DNA of 64,000 nt from Crocosphaera chwakensis CCY0110 (GTDB lineage: Bacteria > Cyanobacteriota > Cyanobacteriia > Cyanobacteriales > Microcystaceae): contig NZ_AAXW01000019.1 of NCBI RefSeq assembly GCF_000169335.1, forward strand, positions 1 through 64,000, in the 5' to 3' direction. A model generated the notes under the pieces. That model saw only the letters and a list, made by a program, of their open reading frames with translations. It was not told the DNA's origin and ran no database searches. A program made the position numbers and the translations under genes. Numbering within the stretch: position 1 is the stretch's first letter; every line of letters begins with the position of its first letter. Below are positions 37,277 through 46,168 of the stretch, in pieces.

Positions 37277-37431
37277 TCCACCAAAATCATATTGTACAGT
37301 CGAGTCTAAGCAAAGATGGTATTTTCTCCCTTTTTCTTTAAGGCTAGTGAAGCTTATCTAAAAGGCTGCTTCTTGCTTCTAAGATATTCCCTATTGCACC
37401 CCCTACAAGCTAATTAAACCTATAAAAAAAA

Positions 37432-37459
37432 AGAAGCATCTTAAATTTAAGATGCTTCT
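37432..37459 (-). terminator. dnaK terminator, 28-bp perfect palindrome
   Basis: AGAAGCATCTTAAA followed directly by its exact reverse complement. On the minus strand the hairpin is followed by an unbroken run of nine Ts, and it lies 23 bases after the dnaK stop. On the plus strand it is followed by AAAAAC, so it acts for dnaK only. Confidence 0.85.
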
Positions 37460-37481
37460 AAAAACTATTCTAAGATAGTAA

Positions 37482-39410
37482 TTACTTAGAATCAGACTCT
37501 GAAAATTCAGCATCAATGACATCATCGCCACCGTCAGAGGAACCACCACCAGGGGCTGCACCACCAGCACTATCCGTAGGTCCAGCACCGGCACCAGGCG
37601 CGCCACCAGCTTGTTGATAGACACTGCTACCAATACTGTAAAGCAGTTGTTGTAACTCTTCGGTTAAAGACTTGATTTGATCGTCATTATCTTGGGCGAT
37701 CGCATCTTTGAGGTCTTTAATTAACCCTTCAGCCTTGGTTTTATCTCCAGCAGGAACTTTATCCCCTAACTCATTGAGTTGTTTTTCAGCTTGATAAACT
37801 AAAGAGTCAGCTTGGTTCTTACGGTCGATTTTTTCTCGACGTTCCTTGTCTGCGCTGGCGTTAGCTTCTGCTTCTTGCACCATGCGATCAACTTCGGTAT
37901 CGGGTAAAGTAGAAGCTCCAGTAATACTGATAGACTGTTCTTTACCAGTTCCTTTGTCTTTGGCGGTAACGTTGAGAATACCGTTAGCATCAATATCAAA
38001 GGTTACTTCAATTTGAGGAACACCACGAGGTGCAGGGGGAATACCATCTAAGCGGAATAACCCTAAATCTTTGTTATCTTTGGCCATTTCCCGTTCCCCT
38101 TGAAGAACGTGAATTTCTACATTACTTTGACCATCAACCGCAGTCGAGAAGACCTCAGATTTTTTGGTAGGAATGGTGGTGTTACGAGGAATAATTTTGG
38201 TCATAACACCGCCGAGGGTTTCCACACCAAGAGACAGAGGGGTTACATCTAAGAGAAGGATATCTTTTACTTCACCGGCTAAGACACCCCCTTGAATGGC
38301 TGCACCCATCGCTACCACTTCGTCAGGGTTAACCCCTTTGTTGGGTTCTTTTCCTAAGATTTTTTGGACTAATTCTTGAACCGCAGGAATACGAGTTGAA
38401 CCCCCAACTAATACCACTTCATCAATGTCGCTGTTGCTGAGTTTAGCGTCTTTCATCGCCTTTTCAACAGGGATGCGAGAGCGATCAATGAGATCAGAAC
38501 AGAGTTCCTCAAATTTTGCCCGTGTTAAGGTTGTATCGAGGTGTTTGGGACCTTCTTGGGTAGCGGTGATAAAGGGTAGGTTAATCTCGCTTTGGGTAAC
38601 GCTAGAAAGTTCAATTTTAGCTTTTTCGGCTGCTTCGGTTAACCGTTGCAGTGCTTGCTTATCTTTGCGAAGATCGATCCCTTCATTACTTTCAAATTGT
38701 TTAGCGAGAAAATCAACAATTTTTTTATCAAAGTCGTCACCCCCTAGGTGAGTATCTCCAGAAGTAGCCAATACTTCAAATACACCGTCACCCACTTCTA
38801 GGATAGATACGTCAAAGGTTCCACCCCCTAAGTCAAATACCAGGATAGTTTCGTTACTCTTTTTGTCTAACCCGTAGGCTAAAGACGCTGCCGTAGGCTC
38901 GTTAATAATCCGTTTTACTTCAATTCCGGCGATTTTACCTGCGTCTTTGGTTGCTTGACGTTGAGAGTCGTTAAAGTAAGCAGGAACAGTAATTACTGCT
39001 TCGGTAACGGTTTCGCCAAGGTATTTACTAGCATCTTCAACTAACTTACGTAATACCTGCGCTGAAATTTCTTCAGGTGCAAATTGTTTGCTTTGAGCAG
39101 GACAATCTAATTTAACATTACCGTTGCTGTCCCGTATTACTTTATAAGAAACTTCTGTTGCTTCGTTAGTGACTTCTTCGTGTTTGCGACCAATGAAACG
39201 TTTAACTGAATAAAAGGTATTTTCAGGGTTCATCACCGCTTGACGCTTAGCAATTTGTCCTACCAAGCGATCGCCATTTTTGGCATAAGCGACCACCGAA
39301 GGGGTGGTACGAAAGCCCTCTGCGTTAGCAATAACAGTAGGTTTACCCCCTTCCATTACCGCGACACAAGAGTTTGTAGTTCCTAAATCAATTCCGACAA
39401 CTTTTCCCAT
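37482..39410 (-). CDS. dnaK: Chaperone DnaK (Hsp70)
   Basis: A full-length 642-residue Hsp70. The ATPase domain starts with GKVVGIDLGTTNSCVAV and contains VFDLGGGTFDVSI and LVGGSTRIPAVQ. The peptide-binding domain contains LLLDVTPLSLGVETLGG, and the lid ends in a glycine-rich tail with D-D-V-I-D-A-E-F. It refolds proteins in an ATP-dependent cycle with DnaJ and GrpE. The N-terminal sequence resembles the essential cyanobacterial DnaK2 type (assignment from memory). No CIRCE element was found upstream. It ends at a strong terminator. Confidence 0.97.
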   Translation of the reverse strand: MGKVVGIDLGTTNSCVAVMEGGKPTVIANAEGFRTTPSVVAYAKNGDRLVGQIAKRQAVMNPENTFYSVKRFIGRKHEEVTNEATEVSYKVIRDSNGNVKLDCPAQSKQFAPEEISAQVLRKLVEDASKYLGETVTEAVITVPAYFNDSQRQATKDAGKIAGIEVKRIINEPTAASLAYGLDKKSNETILVFDLGGGTFDVSILEVGDGVFEVLATSGDTHLGGDDFDKKIVDFLAKQFESNEGIDLRKDKQALQRLTEAAEKAKIELSSVTQSEINLPFITATQEGPKHLDTTLTRAKFEELCSDLIDRSRIPVEKAMKDAKLSNSDIDEVVLVGGSTRIPAVQELVQKILGKEPNKGVNPDEVVAMGAAIQGGVLAGEVKDILLLDVTPLSLGVETLGGVMTKIIPRNTTIPTKKSEVFSTAVDGQSNVEIHVLQGEREMAKDNKDLGLFRLDGIPPAPRGVPQIEVTFDIDANGILNVTAKDKGTGKEQSISITGASTLPDTEVDRMVQEAEANASADKERREKIDRKNQADSLVYQAEKQLNELGDKVPAGDKTKAEGLIKDLKDAIAQDNDDQIKSLTEELQQLLYSIGSSVYQQAGGAPGAGAGPTDSAGGAAPGGGSSDGGDDVIDAEFSESDSK

Positions 39411-39820
39411 ATCCTATACTCCGTAATTACTATATGACTTACTCAATGCTGTTAGTTCAGCCTAAGTATTAATAATGGGTTTCTCTGAGTATTTTTCACT
39501 CATATCTATGGTGACGGGATAGGGGTTTTATAGGGTAGTGTAGGTTTCCGAACCTAGGGATGACGGTTTGAAGATTATTGTCACCTAAGTTAGAGGAAAA
39601 TAAGAGATAATAAAGTCATTGATAAACTTCATTTTTATCAAAATTCTTACTGCTAACTTTTTCATCTTCTATTTTAATTTCTTCCAAAAGTTTATTAACA
39701 AGATTATTCATCAATTAATTACTATAATTTTTAGAAGCAGCCCTTTCAAGGTATTGTGATTATTCCCAATTTATAGTTAGGTAAAAGAATCTCTCTTGCT
39801 AAGAAAGGGAAGTAGGGAGA
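39411..39820. other. 410-bp spacer between dnaK and the transposase remnant
   Basis: This spacer should contain the dnaK promoter (minus strand). No CIRCE-type inverted repeat, RNA gene or coding frame is visible. The AT-rich part near 39600-39780 precedes the transposase fragment and may be flanking IS sequence, but no clear terminal inverted repeat was recognised. Confidence 0.4.
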
Positions 39821-40045
39821 ATGATTCTAGGGCAGGTATTTGAGCGTTTTGTTGAAGAAAGTCCAGCGTCGGTTATGGTTCGTGGACTGCTCGAAAAAAT
39901 CTTATACCCTCAAAAACTCGACGCATTATTTGAGAGAAGTCCAGAAAATCAGTACACAAGAGAATTACTATTTTCTAGAGTAGTAGAGATGATGTCTATT
40001 TACATCACAGGTTTGGTAGAACCGAAAATTATAATTTTTTTGTAA
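39821..40045 (+). pseudogene. IS4-type transposase, N-terminal fragment
   Basis: The first 58 or so residues (MILGQVFERFVEESPASVMV, then LFERSPENQYTRELLFS) match the N-terminus of a common cyanobacterial IS4-family transposase, normally several hundred residues long. After R-V-V-E-M-M-S (about nt 39996) the similarity ends, the frame reads unrelated residues and stops at 40045. No catalytic DDE region is present. It is a truncated remnant unable to transpose, and shows that an insertion sequence once occupied this spot. Confidence 0.75.
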
Positions 40046-40064
40046 GTGATGTTCTAATTCTCGT

Positions 40065-40286
40065 ATGGTTTTAGGGAATGCAGTTGGGTCTGAATATGCT
40101 ACTTTAATTTTCAAAGATATTGATAATGATGGGATTTCTAAATCTATTGTTTCTTCCGAGTTTTGGGGTAAATATGGGTTAGAATCTTGTGCAGCAGATC
40201 CTTGGGAAATAATAATTAAAGTTAGACTAAATAACCCACCAACTTTTGACATTGTAGAGATTAGAGATTTATGGGTAGATACATAA
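40065..40286 (+). CDS. Hypothetical protein, probably a gene fragment
   Basis: The 73-residue frame has ordinary protein-like composition, with an F-K-D-I-D-N-D-G-I motif reminiscent of Ca2+-binding or repeat-type loops and a C-terminal P-P-T-F-D-I-V-E-I-R-D. Protein-like sequence also appears just upstream in another frame (N-Y-N-F-F-V-S-D-V-L), so this may be the end of a longer gene broken by a frameshift and by the IS remnant to the left. I do not recognise the family. No good Shine-Dalgarno sequence is visible. Confidence 0.35.
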   Translation: MVLGNAVGSEYATLIFKDIDNDGISKSIVSSEFWGKYGLESCAADPWEIIIKVRLNNPPTFDIVEIRDLWVDT

Positions 40287-40299
40287 CCTAGTAAAATAG

Positions 40300-41445
40300 A
40301 TGAAGTCTTCAACTGTTCTACTTATGACTTCATCTCGTTATAAAGTTTGTATTACCCTTGGAACCCGTCCCGAAGCCATAAAACTTGCTCCTGTGATTCA
40401 AAAATTTCGTGACTCAGAGGCATTTGAAACCCATGTTATCTTAACCGGACAACATCGGGAAATGGTAGAACAGGTCATGCAACTGTTTGAAATAACAGCA
40501 GATGAAGACTTGAATATTATGCAGCCAAAACAAACCCTCACGGACATCACGTATCGCAGTTTACAAGGGTTAGAAAGCATTTTTAAAAGAATACAACCCC
40601 ATTGTGTGATTGTCCAAGGGGATACCACAACAGCCTTTGCTGCCACTTTAGCTGCATTTTATCAACAAATTCCTATCGGTCACGTAGAAGCCGGTTTACG
40701 AACGGATAATATTTATAACCCCTATCCAGAAGAAGCTAACCGTCGCCTTATTTCCCAACTGGCCCAGTTACATTTTGCCCCGACTCAGTTGGCTGTAGAA
40801 AATTTAAACCGATCTAGTGTAACAGGAGAAGTCCATTTAACAGGAAATACCGTCATTGATGCGTTGTTAACTGTTGCTGATAAACAGCCTGAATGTAATG
40901 TTAAAGGGTTAGATTGGAATCAATATCGGGTGCTATTGGCTACCGTACATCGACGAGAGAACTGGGGAGAGCCTCTACAAGATATTTTAAGAGGGTTTCA
41001 CCTCATTTTAGACAAATTTCCGAATACAGCCCTGTTACTGCCCATGCACCGTAACCCAACGGTAAGAGAACCAATAAAAGCATCTTTAGGCAACCATCCG
41101 AGAGTCTTTTTAACTGAACCCTTGGACTATGGGGAGTTAGTCGGTGCGATTCAACGCTGTTATCTATTATTAACCGATTCTGGCGGTTTACAAGAAGAAG
41201 CTCCTAGTTTGGGTAAACCGGTGTTAGTCTTACGGAAAACGACGGAACGCCCTGAAGCAGTGGACGCAGGAACGGCTAAATTAGTAGGTACAGATTATCA
41301 AGATATTGTTAGTAATAGTAGTGAATTATTAAGTAATAAAGTAGCTTATGAAAAGATGGCGAATGCAGTTAACCCTTTTGGAGATGGTCAGGCAAGCGAT
41401 CGCATTTTAGAAATTGTGCAACATTATTTAGGAGAAAACCATTAA
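40300..41445 (+). CDS. wecB: UDP-N-acetylglucosamine 2-epimerase (non-hydrolysing)
   Basis: This 381-residue enzyme interconverts UDP-GlcNAc and UDP-ManNAc, supplying ManNAc units for surface polysaccharides. The N-terminal motif ITLGTRPEAIKLAPVI, then VQGDTTTAFAATLAAF, G-H-V-E-A-G-L-R-T, the nucleotide-binding T-V-H-R-R-E-N-W-G and LLTDSGGLQEEAPSLGKPVL are the family hallmarks. It has the two-domain GT-B-like length. Homologs usually start close to the second Met (40324), so the first eight residues may not be translated. It stands alone between mobile-element debris and ilvC. Confidence 0.95.
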   Translation: MKSSTVLLMTSSRYKVCITLGTRPEAIKLAPVIQKFRDSEAFETHVILTGQHREMVEQVMQLFEITADEDLNIMQPKQTLTDITYRSLQGLESIFKRIQPHCVIVQGDTTTAFAATLAAFYQQIPIGHVEAGLRTDNIYNPYPEEANRRLISQLAQLHFAPTQLAVENLNRSSVTGEVHLTGNTVIDALLTVADKQPECNVKGLDWNQYRVLLATVHRRENWGEPLQDILRGFHLILDKFPNTALLLPMHRNPTVREPIKASLGNHPRVFLTEPLDYGELVGAIQRCYLLLTDSGGLQEEAPSLGKPVLVLRKTTERPEAVDAGTAKLVGTDYQDIVSNSSELLSNKVAYEKMANAVNPFGDGQASDRILEIVQHYLGENH

Positions 41446-41512
41446 CAATTTTGACTCATATTGGCGAACTAATCACAATAGATTCTAATAATAATCGTCA
41501 ATTTTCCTTATT

Positions 41513-41636
41513 CACGCGCGGGGAAACCGCGCGTAGTAACCTCCGTTGCTTTTTTAGCAGAAATCCTGTCTAAGCAAGTAATCTTTAAGGATCAAGAATC
41601 CTCCACTACAACGTCAGCTTAGTGGTGGGAGTCAAT
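41513..41636. mobile_element. Possible IS200/IS605-type non-autonomous element or end remnant
   Basis: The left part holds a hairpin, ACGCGCGG (41514-41521) / CCGCGCGT (41527-41534). The right part holds a stem CCACTA (41603-41608) / TAGTGG (41620-41625), preceded by AAGAATCC and followed by GGGAGTCAA. This matches the look of IS200/IS605 right ends, which are hairpins finishing in a GTCAA-like motif. No transposase lies between them (about 125 bp in total), so it would be a MITE-like derivative. The element's right edge reaches the ilvC stop codon. Identification is by pattern memory only. Confidence 0.4.
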
Positions 41637-42627
41637 TATCTTTTAACCAACTAAACATAGCCCGTAAATCTTTACCCACTTCTTCAATAGGGTGTTCAGC
41701 TTCTTGACGGCGCATTGCTGTAAACCCTGGTTTACCCGATTGATTTTCTAGAACAAATTCTCTTGCAAATTGACCGGATTGAATTTCCCCAAGAATTTGT
41801 TTCATTTCGGCGCGAGTTTCATCAGTGACGATACGGGGTCCCCTGGTTAAGTCTCCATATTCTGCCGTATTAGAGATACTATCGCGCATTTTAGCGAGTC
41901 CACCTTCTACGATCAAATCCACAATTAATTTGACTTCGTGCAGACATTCAAAATAAGCTAATTCAGGCTGATAACCGGCCGCGACAAGGGTTTCAAACCC
42001 TGATTTTATGAGTGCCGATAAACCACCGCAGAGTACCACCTGTTCCCCAAATAAATCCGTTTCGGTTTCTTCTCTGAAACTGGTTTCAAGAATACCGGCG
42101 CGAGTTCCTCCGATTCCTTTAGCATAGGCCATGGCGCGATCGCGAGCTTGTCCACTGGCATCTTGATAAACGGCGAATAAACAAGGAACCCCTTCCCCTT
42201 GTTCATAGGTACGGCGTACTAAATGTCCCGGTCCTTTGGGGGCAATCATTACCACGTCTACAGTTTCAGGGGGAACAATTTGACCAAAGTGAATGTTAAA
42301 GCCATGAGCAAAGGATAAGACCTTTCCATCCCTTAAATTGGGTTGGATTTCTTCTTGATAGACTGTTTTTTGAACTTCATCAGGCAACAAAATCATGATC
42401 CAATCAGCAGCACTGGCAGCATCGGCTACGCTGAGAACTTTTAGCCCTGCATCTTCAGCTTGTTTCCTTGATTTACTGCCTGGATACAGCCCCACTACCA
42501 CATTGATGCCACTGTCTTTTAAATTAAGGGCGTGGGCATGACCTTGAGAACCATAACCAATAATGGCCACGGTTCTATCTGCTAATAAATCAAGGTTGGC
42601 ATCTGCATCGTAATACATCCGAGCCAT
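41632..42627 (-). CDS. ilvC: Ketol-acid reductoisomerase
   Basis: This 331-residue class I enzyme catalyses the Mg2+- and NADPH-dependent isomeroreduction of acetolactate and acetohydroxybutyrate in valine, leucine and isoleucine synthesis. The Rossmann motif is V-A-I-I-G-Y-G-S-Q-G-H-A-H-A. Catalytic-domain motifs APKGPGHLVR, E-T-D-L-F-G-E-Q and the C-terminal E-C-L-H-E-V-K-L-I are all present. Length is normal. Its stop codon (TGA) lies at the edge of the putative mobile element. No neighbouring ilv genes are present, as is usual in cyanobacteria. Confidence 0.97.
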   Translation of the reverse strand: MARMYYDADANLDLLADRTVAIIGYGSQGHAHALNLKDSGINVVVGLYPGSKSRKQAEDAGLKVLSVADAASAADWIMILLPDEVQKTVYQEEIQPNLRDGKVLSFAHGFNIHFGQIVPPETVDVVMIAPKGPGHLVRRTYEQGEGVPCLFAVYQDASGQARDRAMAYAKGIGGTRAGILETSFREETETDLFGEQVVLCGGLSALIKSGFETLVAAGYQPELAYFECLHEVKLIVDLIVEGGLAKMRDSISNTAEYGDLTRGPRIVTDETRAEMKQILGEIQSGQFAREFVLENQSGKPGFTAMRRQEAEHPIEEVGKDLRAMFSWLKDN

Positions 42628-42751
42628 GAGGCTGTCTCCTAACTTTCTTACAAACTTTCCATTATATAATCTATAGTCCCTAAGGTGCGGATTTGGGGAT
42701 TTTGTAATCTTTCTTTTGTCTTTGAGAATGAGAGGACTTTATGTCTTGCCA

Positions 42752-43222
42752 TTAACTCGGATTGACCCACATTAAGGTTTGACCATATTCTACTGGTTCG
42801 CCGTTGGCTACTGCAATCTCCATCAGTTCTCCTGTAACTTCGGCTTCAATTTCATTCATCAATTTCATTGCTTCGATAATACAGACGGTTTGGGTATTAC
42901 TGACGCGATCGCCCACGTCCACAAAGGGCGGTTCATCGGGGGCGGGGGCGCGATAGAAGGTTCCTACCATAGGAGAAGTAATGGCCACCCATTTTTTTTC
43001 TGCTGGAGATGGGGTTGTTTCTGGGGGTGGGGTGGGTATCGTAGGGGCTGATGAAGGTTGGGCTAAGGTTTCCGAAGCTATAGGGGCTACAGTTTGACCC
43101 TTGGTGGTAACGTCTCGGCGGACATTTAACTCAAACGTTTCTGTTTTTAGGCTAACTTCGGCAATATCAGTATGAGCGATCGCCCCTAATAAATCTCGTA
43201 GTTCATTAAAATTAATTGACAC
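42752..43222 (-). CDS. accB: Biotin carboxyl carrier protein of acetyl-CoA carboxylase
   Basis: The 156 residues comprise an N-terminal helical domain (NFNELRDLLGAIAHTDI), a Pro/Thr-rich linker (about 60-80), and the biotinyl domain with the biotin-accepting lysine in I-I-E-A-M-K-L-M-N-E-I. It carries the carboxyl group between AccC and AccAD in the first step of fatty acid synthesis. It follows efp by 65 bp on the same strand; efp-accB is a conserved cyanobacterial pair. Confidence 0.97.
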   Translation of the reverse strand: MSINFNELRDLLGAIAHTDIAEVSLKTETFELNVRRDVTTKGQTVAPIASETLAQPSSAPTIPTPPPETTPSPAEKKWVAITSPMVGTFYRAPAPDEPPFVDVGDRVSNTQTVCIIEAMKLMNEIEAEVTGELMEIAVANGEPVEYGQTLMWVNPS

Positions 43223-43287
43223 AGATTACCTATCCCATAATCGTTGATCAAATAGAGGTTGTCTCCCTAGGGACAACTCTTCAGGCT

Positions 43288-43848
43288 TTAATTTTCTCGT
43301 CCTAAATAGGAACCATCACGGGTATCGACTTTAATTTTTTCTCCAATGGAAATAAACAGAGGAACCATTACTTGCGCTCCGGTTTCGACAATAGCGGGTT
43401 TGGTTCCCCCGGTTGCGGTATCCCCTTTTACCCCTGGATCAGTGTCAGTTACTTCTAAAGTAACTGAGGTTGGCAATTGTACCTCTAAGATTTGATCGTT
43501 CCAGAAGAGGACATCAGCTTCCATTTCTTCTTTGATATAATTAACCGTTGTTCCCATTTGTTCAGGGCTTAAACGCACTTCTTCAAAGGTTTCCATATCC
43601 ATAAAGACGTATTGTTCGCCTTCTTTATAGGTATGTTGCATGGTGCGTTTTTCTAGGTTCGCTTGAGGAACGGTTTCCCCTGCGCGAAAGGTTCGCTCAA
43701 CCACGCTGCCAGTTTGAGCATTTTTTAGCTTGGTTCGTACAAAGGCAGAGCCTTTTCCCGGTTTAACGTGCAGGAATTCAACGACGCGCCACACTGAACC
43801 ATCTAATTCAATGGTGACACCGCTCCGAAAATCATTACTAGAAATCAT
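43288..43848 (-). CDS. efp: Translation elongation factor P
   Basis: The 186 residues have the three-domain EF-P fold. The N-terminal KOW-like domain begins SSNDFRSGVTIELDG and carries the loop K-P-G-K-G-S-A-F with Lys at the usual modified position. The C-terminal OB domains include V-T-D-T-D-P-G-V-K-G-D-T and end R-D-G-S-Y-L-G-R. EF-P rescues ribosomes stalled on proline runs. It is upstream of accB in the same direction, probably as one operon. Confidence 0.97.
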   Translation of the reverse strand: MISSNDFRSGVTIELDGSVWRVVEFLHVKPGKGSAFVRTKLKNAQTGSVVERTFRAGETVPQANLEKRTMQHTYKEGEQYVFMDMETFEEVRLSPEQMGTTVNYIKEEMEADVLFWNDQILEVQLPTSVTLEVTDTDPGVKGDTATGGTKPAIVETGAQVMVPLFISIGEKIKVDTRDGSYLGREN

Positions 43849-43934
43849 GAAAGGCTTTTAGAGCTTTAGAAAGTCAAGATTTATTTTACAAGAGTTTGGC
43901 AAACCTGAGGTTAATTACCTCATATCTATTAACA

Positions 43935-44858
43935 TTATTGACATATTCTTGCTACGATCGCCCGATGACGGGGACTGATAGGGGTTATTTTCGGGGTGTC
44001 AAACCCTGCTTTTTCTAGGGCTGTTTCTACATCTAAGGCGAAATATTGATCGAGGTAGGGTTCGGTACTTTTGAGTAGAGTTAAGATGTAGGGAGGCATT
44101 TTTTCATAGGCTTCGGCGCGGGGATTCATGTCCATCATGGTGAAGTATCCCCCAGGTTTAAGGAGACGACGAGCTTCTTTGAAGATAGCGATCGCTGCTG
44201 TTTGGGGAAGTTCGTGGTACAACAAAAAGGCTGACACGAGATCAAAGGAGGTAGCTGGTAAGTTAGTTCTTTCGGCTGCCCCATGTACCCAGTCAATAGC
44301 TAGGTTTCGTTGTTGACTTCGGTACTGGGCGACGGCTAAATGATAGGCAGATAGATCTAATCCTGTTACCTTTGCGTTGGGGTAGAGTTCTTGTAGAGGG
44401 AAGGTACTCATACCGACACTACAACCGATGTCTAAAATTGTCTGGGGGGTCAAAGATAGTTGTTGTTTAAGAATTTCATGATAATTGTGCCGTAAACGGG
44501 GATCTCCCTTGACTCCAGCCGATGGCCAAATGCTCGCATGAACAGCATAAGCAGCAGATTCAACTTCTAGGGCAGATTCCCAACTCAAGTTGCCTGTTTC
44601 ATAACCATGAAAGGAACAAACATAATAGTCAGGGTAGATAAGGTTCTGATTTTGAACTTTTTCTAGTTCTTCTTCCCAGTTATGAGCTTGCAGTTGGCGA
44701 ACATTATCGCGCCAGGGAACCCCTATTTTTTCTGCTCGATTAATAATCATCTTTCGGGCTTGATATTTAGCTAGTTTCGCTAGAGGTTTGATAGATAAAA
44801 TTCCATTGATGAGACGGGAGGCCAAACTGGGTTGGGATTTATAGGAGGTAACAGTCAT
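43935..44858 (-). CDS. Class I SAM-dependent methyltransferase
   Basis: The 307 residues have a helical N-terminal region (about 1-130), then a Rossmann methyltransferase core. Motif I is ILDIGCSVGMSTFPL, with acidic motif II in V-T-G-L-D-L-S, motif III-like D-L-V-S-A-F-L-L-Y-H-E and K-P-G-G-Y-F-T-M-M-D. It should transfer a methyl group from S-adenosylmethionine, but the acceptor is not identified; the N-terminal extension is common in cyanobacterial homologs. It is a monocistronic gene between efp and rnhA. Confidence 0.88.
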   Translation of the reverse strand: MTVTSYKSQPSLASRLINGILSIKPLAKLAKYQARKMIINRAEKIGVPWRDNVRQLQAHNWEEELEKVQNQNLIYPDYYVCSFHGYETGNLSWESALEVESAAYAVHASIWPSAGVKGDPRLRHNYHEILKQQLSLTPQTILDIGCSVGMSTFPLQELYPNAKVTGLDLSAYHLAVAQYRSQQRNLAIDWVHGAAERTNLPATSFDLVSAFLLYHELPQTAAIAIFKEARRLLKPGGYFTMMDMNPRAEAYEKMPPYILTLLKSTEPYLDQYFALDVETALEKAGFDTPKITPISPRHRAIVARICQ

Positions 44859-44975
44859 ACAATTCTCTTGATGTCGATTCTGACAGTAACCAAGTCGTAT
44901 CGATGGTTACTCACTTGTTATCGTTCTTGATTTTACCAGTGAATAGTTAACAAAAGAAATAAAGGTTAGGTAAAT

Positions 44976-45443
44976 TCAAAGTTCATACACTTCATCAATG
45001 GCAAGTGTCAATTGTTGGGTTGCTGTGACAGCTAAGCGATCGCATTGTTCATTTTCTGGGTGGCCTGCGTGACCTTTTACCCAGACAAATTTTACTTCAT
45101 GTTTTTTACACAAATCTAACAGTTTTTGCCATAAATCAGGATTTTTTGCAGCTTCTTTGTTATTTCTTTTCCAACCGTTGGCTTGCCATTTTTTTGCCCA
45201 TCCTTTAGTGATAGCATCAACTAAGTAACGAGAGTCTGTGTATAATGTCACCTCACAGGGGGTTTTTAAAGCTTCTAAACCAATGATAGCGGCCATCATT
45301 TCCATGCGATTATTAGTGGTTAAGCGATACCCTCCTGATAGTTCTTTTCGGTGTTCGTTATAGACTAAAATGATGCCATAACCCCCTTTTCCGGGATTAC
45401 CAGAACAAGCCCCATCTGTGTAAATTTGTACTTTTTTCATCAC
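44976..45443 (-). CDS. rnhA: Ribonuclease HI
   Basis: The 155 residues degrade the RNA strand of RNA-DNA hybrids. The catalytic acidic residues are present in order: Asp in Y-T-D-G-A-C-S-G-N-P-G, Glu in N-N-R-M-E-M-M-A-A, Asp in L-Y-T-D-S-R-Y, and Asp in the final N-E-Q-C-D-R-L-A. The basic handle W-K-R-N-N-K and the K-G-H-A-G-H loop are also seen. Length is typical for bacterial RNase HI. Confidence 0.96.
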   Translation of the reverse strand: MMKKVQIYTDGACSGNPGKGGYGIILVYNEHRKELSGGYRLTTNNRMEMMAAIIGLEALKTPCEVTLYTDSRYLVDAITKGWAKKWQANGWKRNNKEAAKNPDLWQKLLDLCKKHEVKFVWVKGHAGHPENEQCDRLAVTATQQLTLAIDEVYEL

Positions 45444-45676
45444 TCACTAGATTGTTTTTAATTCTAAAACGCAAAATACAATTCACTGTAACTATAGCAG
45501 TATTAGAAACAATTAAAAGGGACGAAAACCTAAAGAATAAGTAATAGAAGAATGATCTCAATTTTAAATTATAAATCAAATAAAAATAGGTGAACTCTTA
45601 AAGCAATCATCTATTAATATTCAAATCAAGCAAGAATTAGGAATGTAGAAGGAACAAAAAAAATCAGGTTTGGTCA

Positions 45677-45953
45677 TTAATTGTACTTTTTTGCTTTCTT
45701 TAGAATAAGGGTATGAAATTGATTAACGATTTCTTGTGTTAATTCACTTTCTGGTTTTACTGATTCTCGCTTCGATAAAATTTCCTTTATTTGAGTGGTT
45801 GATGTTTGACACAATTCAACTAACACTAATAAATCTTTGAATTATTGCTCTTGTTGCGCTTTATCTAGTTCTGATTTAATAATCATTTTATAGTTAGAAG
45901 CTATTTGATAAGTGAGGGCATAAATAATGTACTGATTAAGAGATGCCCCTTTA
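45677..45953 (-). pseudogene. Decayed ribbon-helix-helix antitoxin-like gene
   Basis: Translating the minus strand gives G-A-S-L-N-Q-Y-I-I-Y-A-L-T, the RHH helix pattern of HicB/CopG-type antitoxins. It continues for about 25 residues to a stop codon and then resumes in the same frame with a typical C-terminal part (E-I-L-S-K-R-E, then P-E-S-E-L-T-Q-E-I-V). The N-terminal strand and any start codon are missing. The gene is therefore broken by an internal stop and a 5' loss. No adjacent intact toxin was seen. Confidence 0.45.
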
Positions 45954-45959
45954 AAAAAA

Positions 45960-46168
45960 ACTTTTACATTGATGATACGAATGCTCAAATTTATATTTGG
46001 AAAGTTGGAGAAGGTTATCCTATTTTACACCAAATTATTGATAGTAATAACAGTTGGGTAAGAGCGATCACCTCGACCATATGAGAACATAGATATTACA
46101 GGAGTCACTGGTTTAAACTCAGCACAAAAATACGCTTCAAAGAGTTTAGGTGCAATAGAAATGTAAAG
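45960..46168 (+). pseudogene. Frameshifted fragment of an unrecognised gene
   Basis: One plus-strand frame reads Q-I-Y-I-W-K-V-G-E-G-Y-P-I-L-H-Q-I-I-D and ends at a TGA near 46080. A second frame continues with R-P-Y-E-N-I-D-I-T-G-V-T-G-L and ends S-L-G-A-I-E-M at a TAA. Both stretches look like real protein, joined by a frameshift. The family is not recognised. This is most likely the 3' remnant of a cyanobacterial accessory gene. Confidence 0.35.

Noticed and set aside
39968..40312. Minus-strand frame of 114 codons across the transposase remnant and the wecB leader
   Set aside because: Part of it is simply the antisense of the IS4 fragment, and the opposite strand reads more protein-like sequence. 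No ribosome site supports it.
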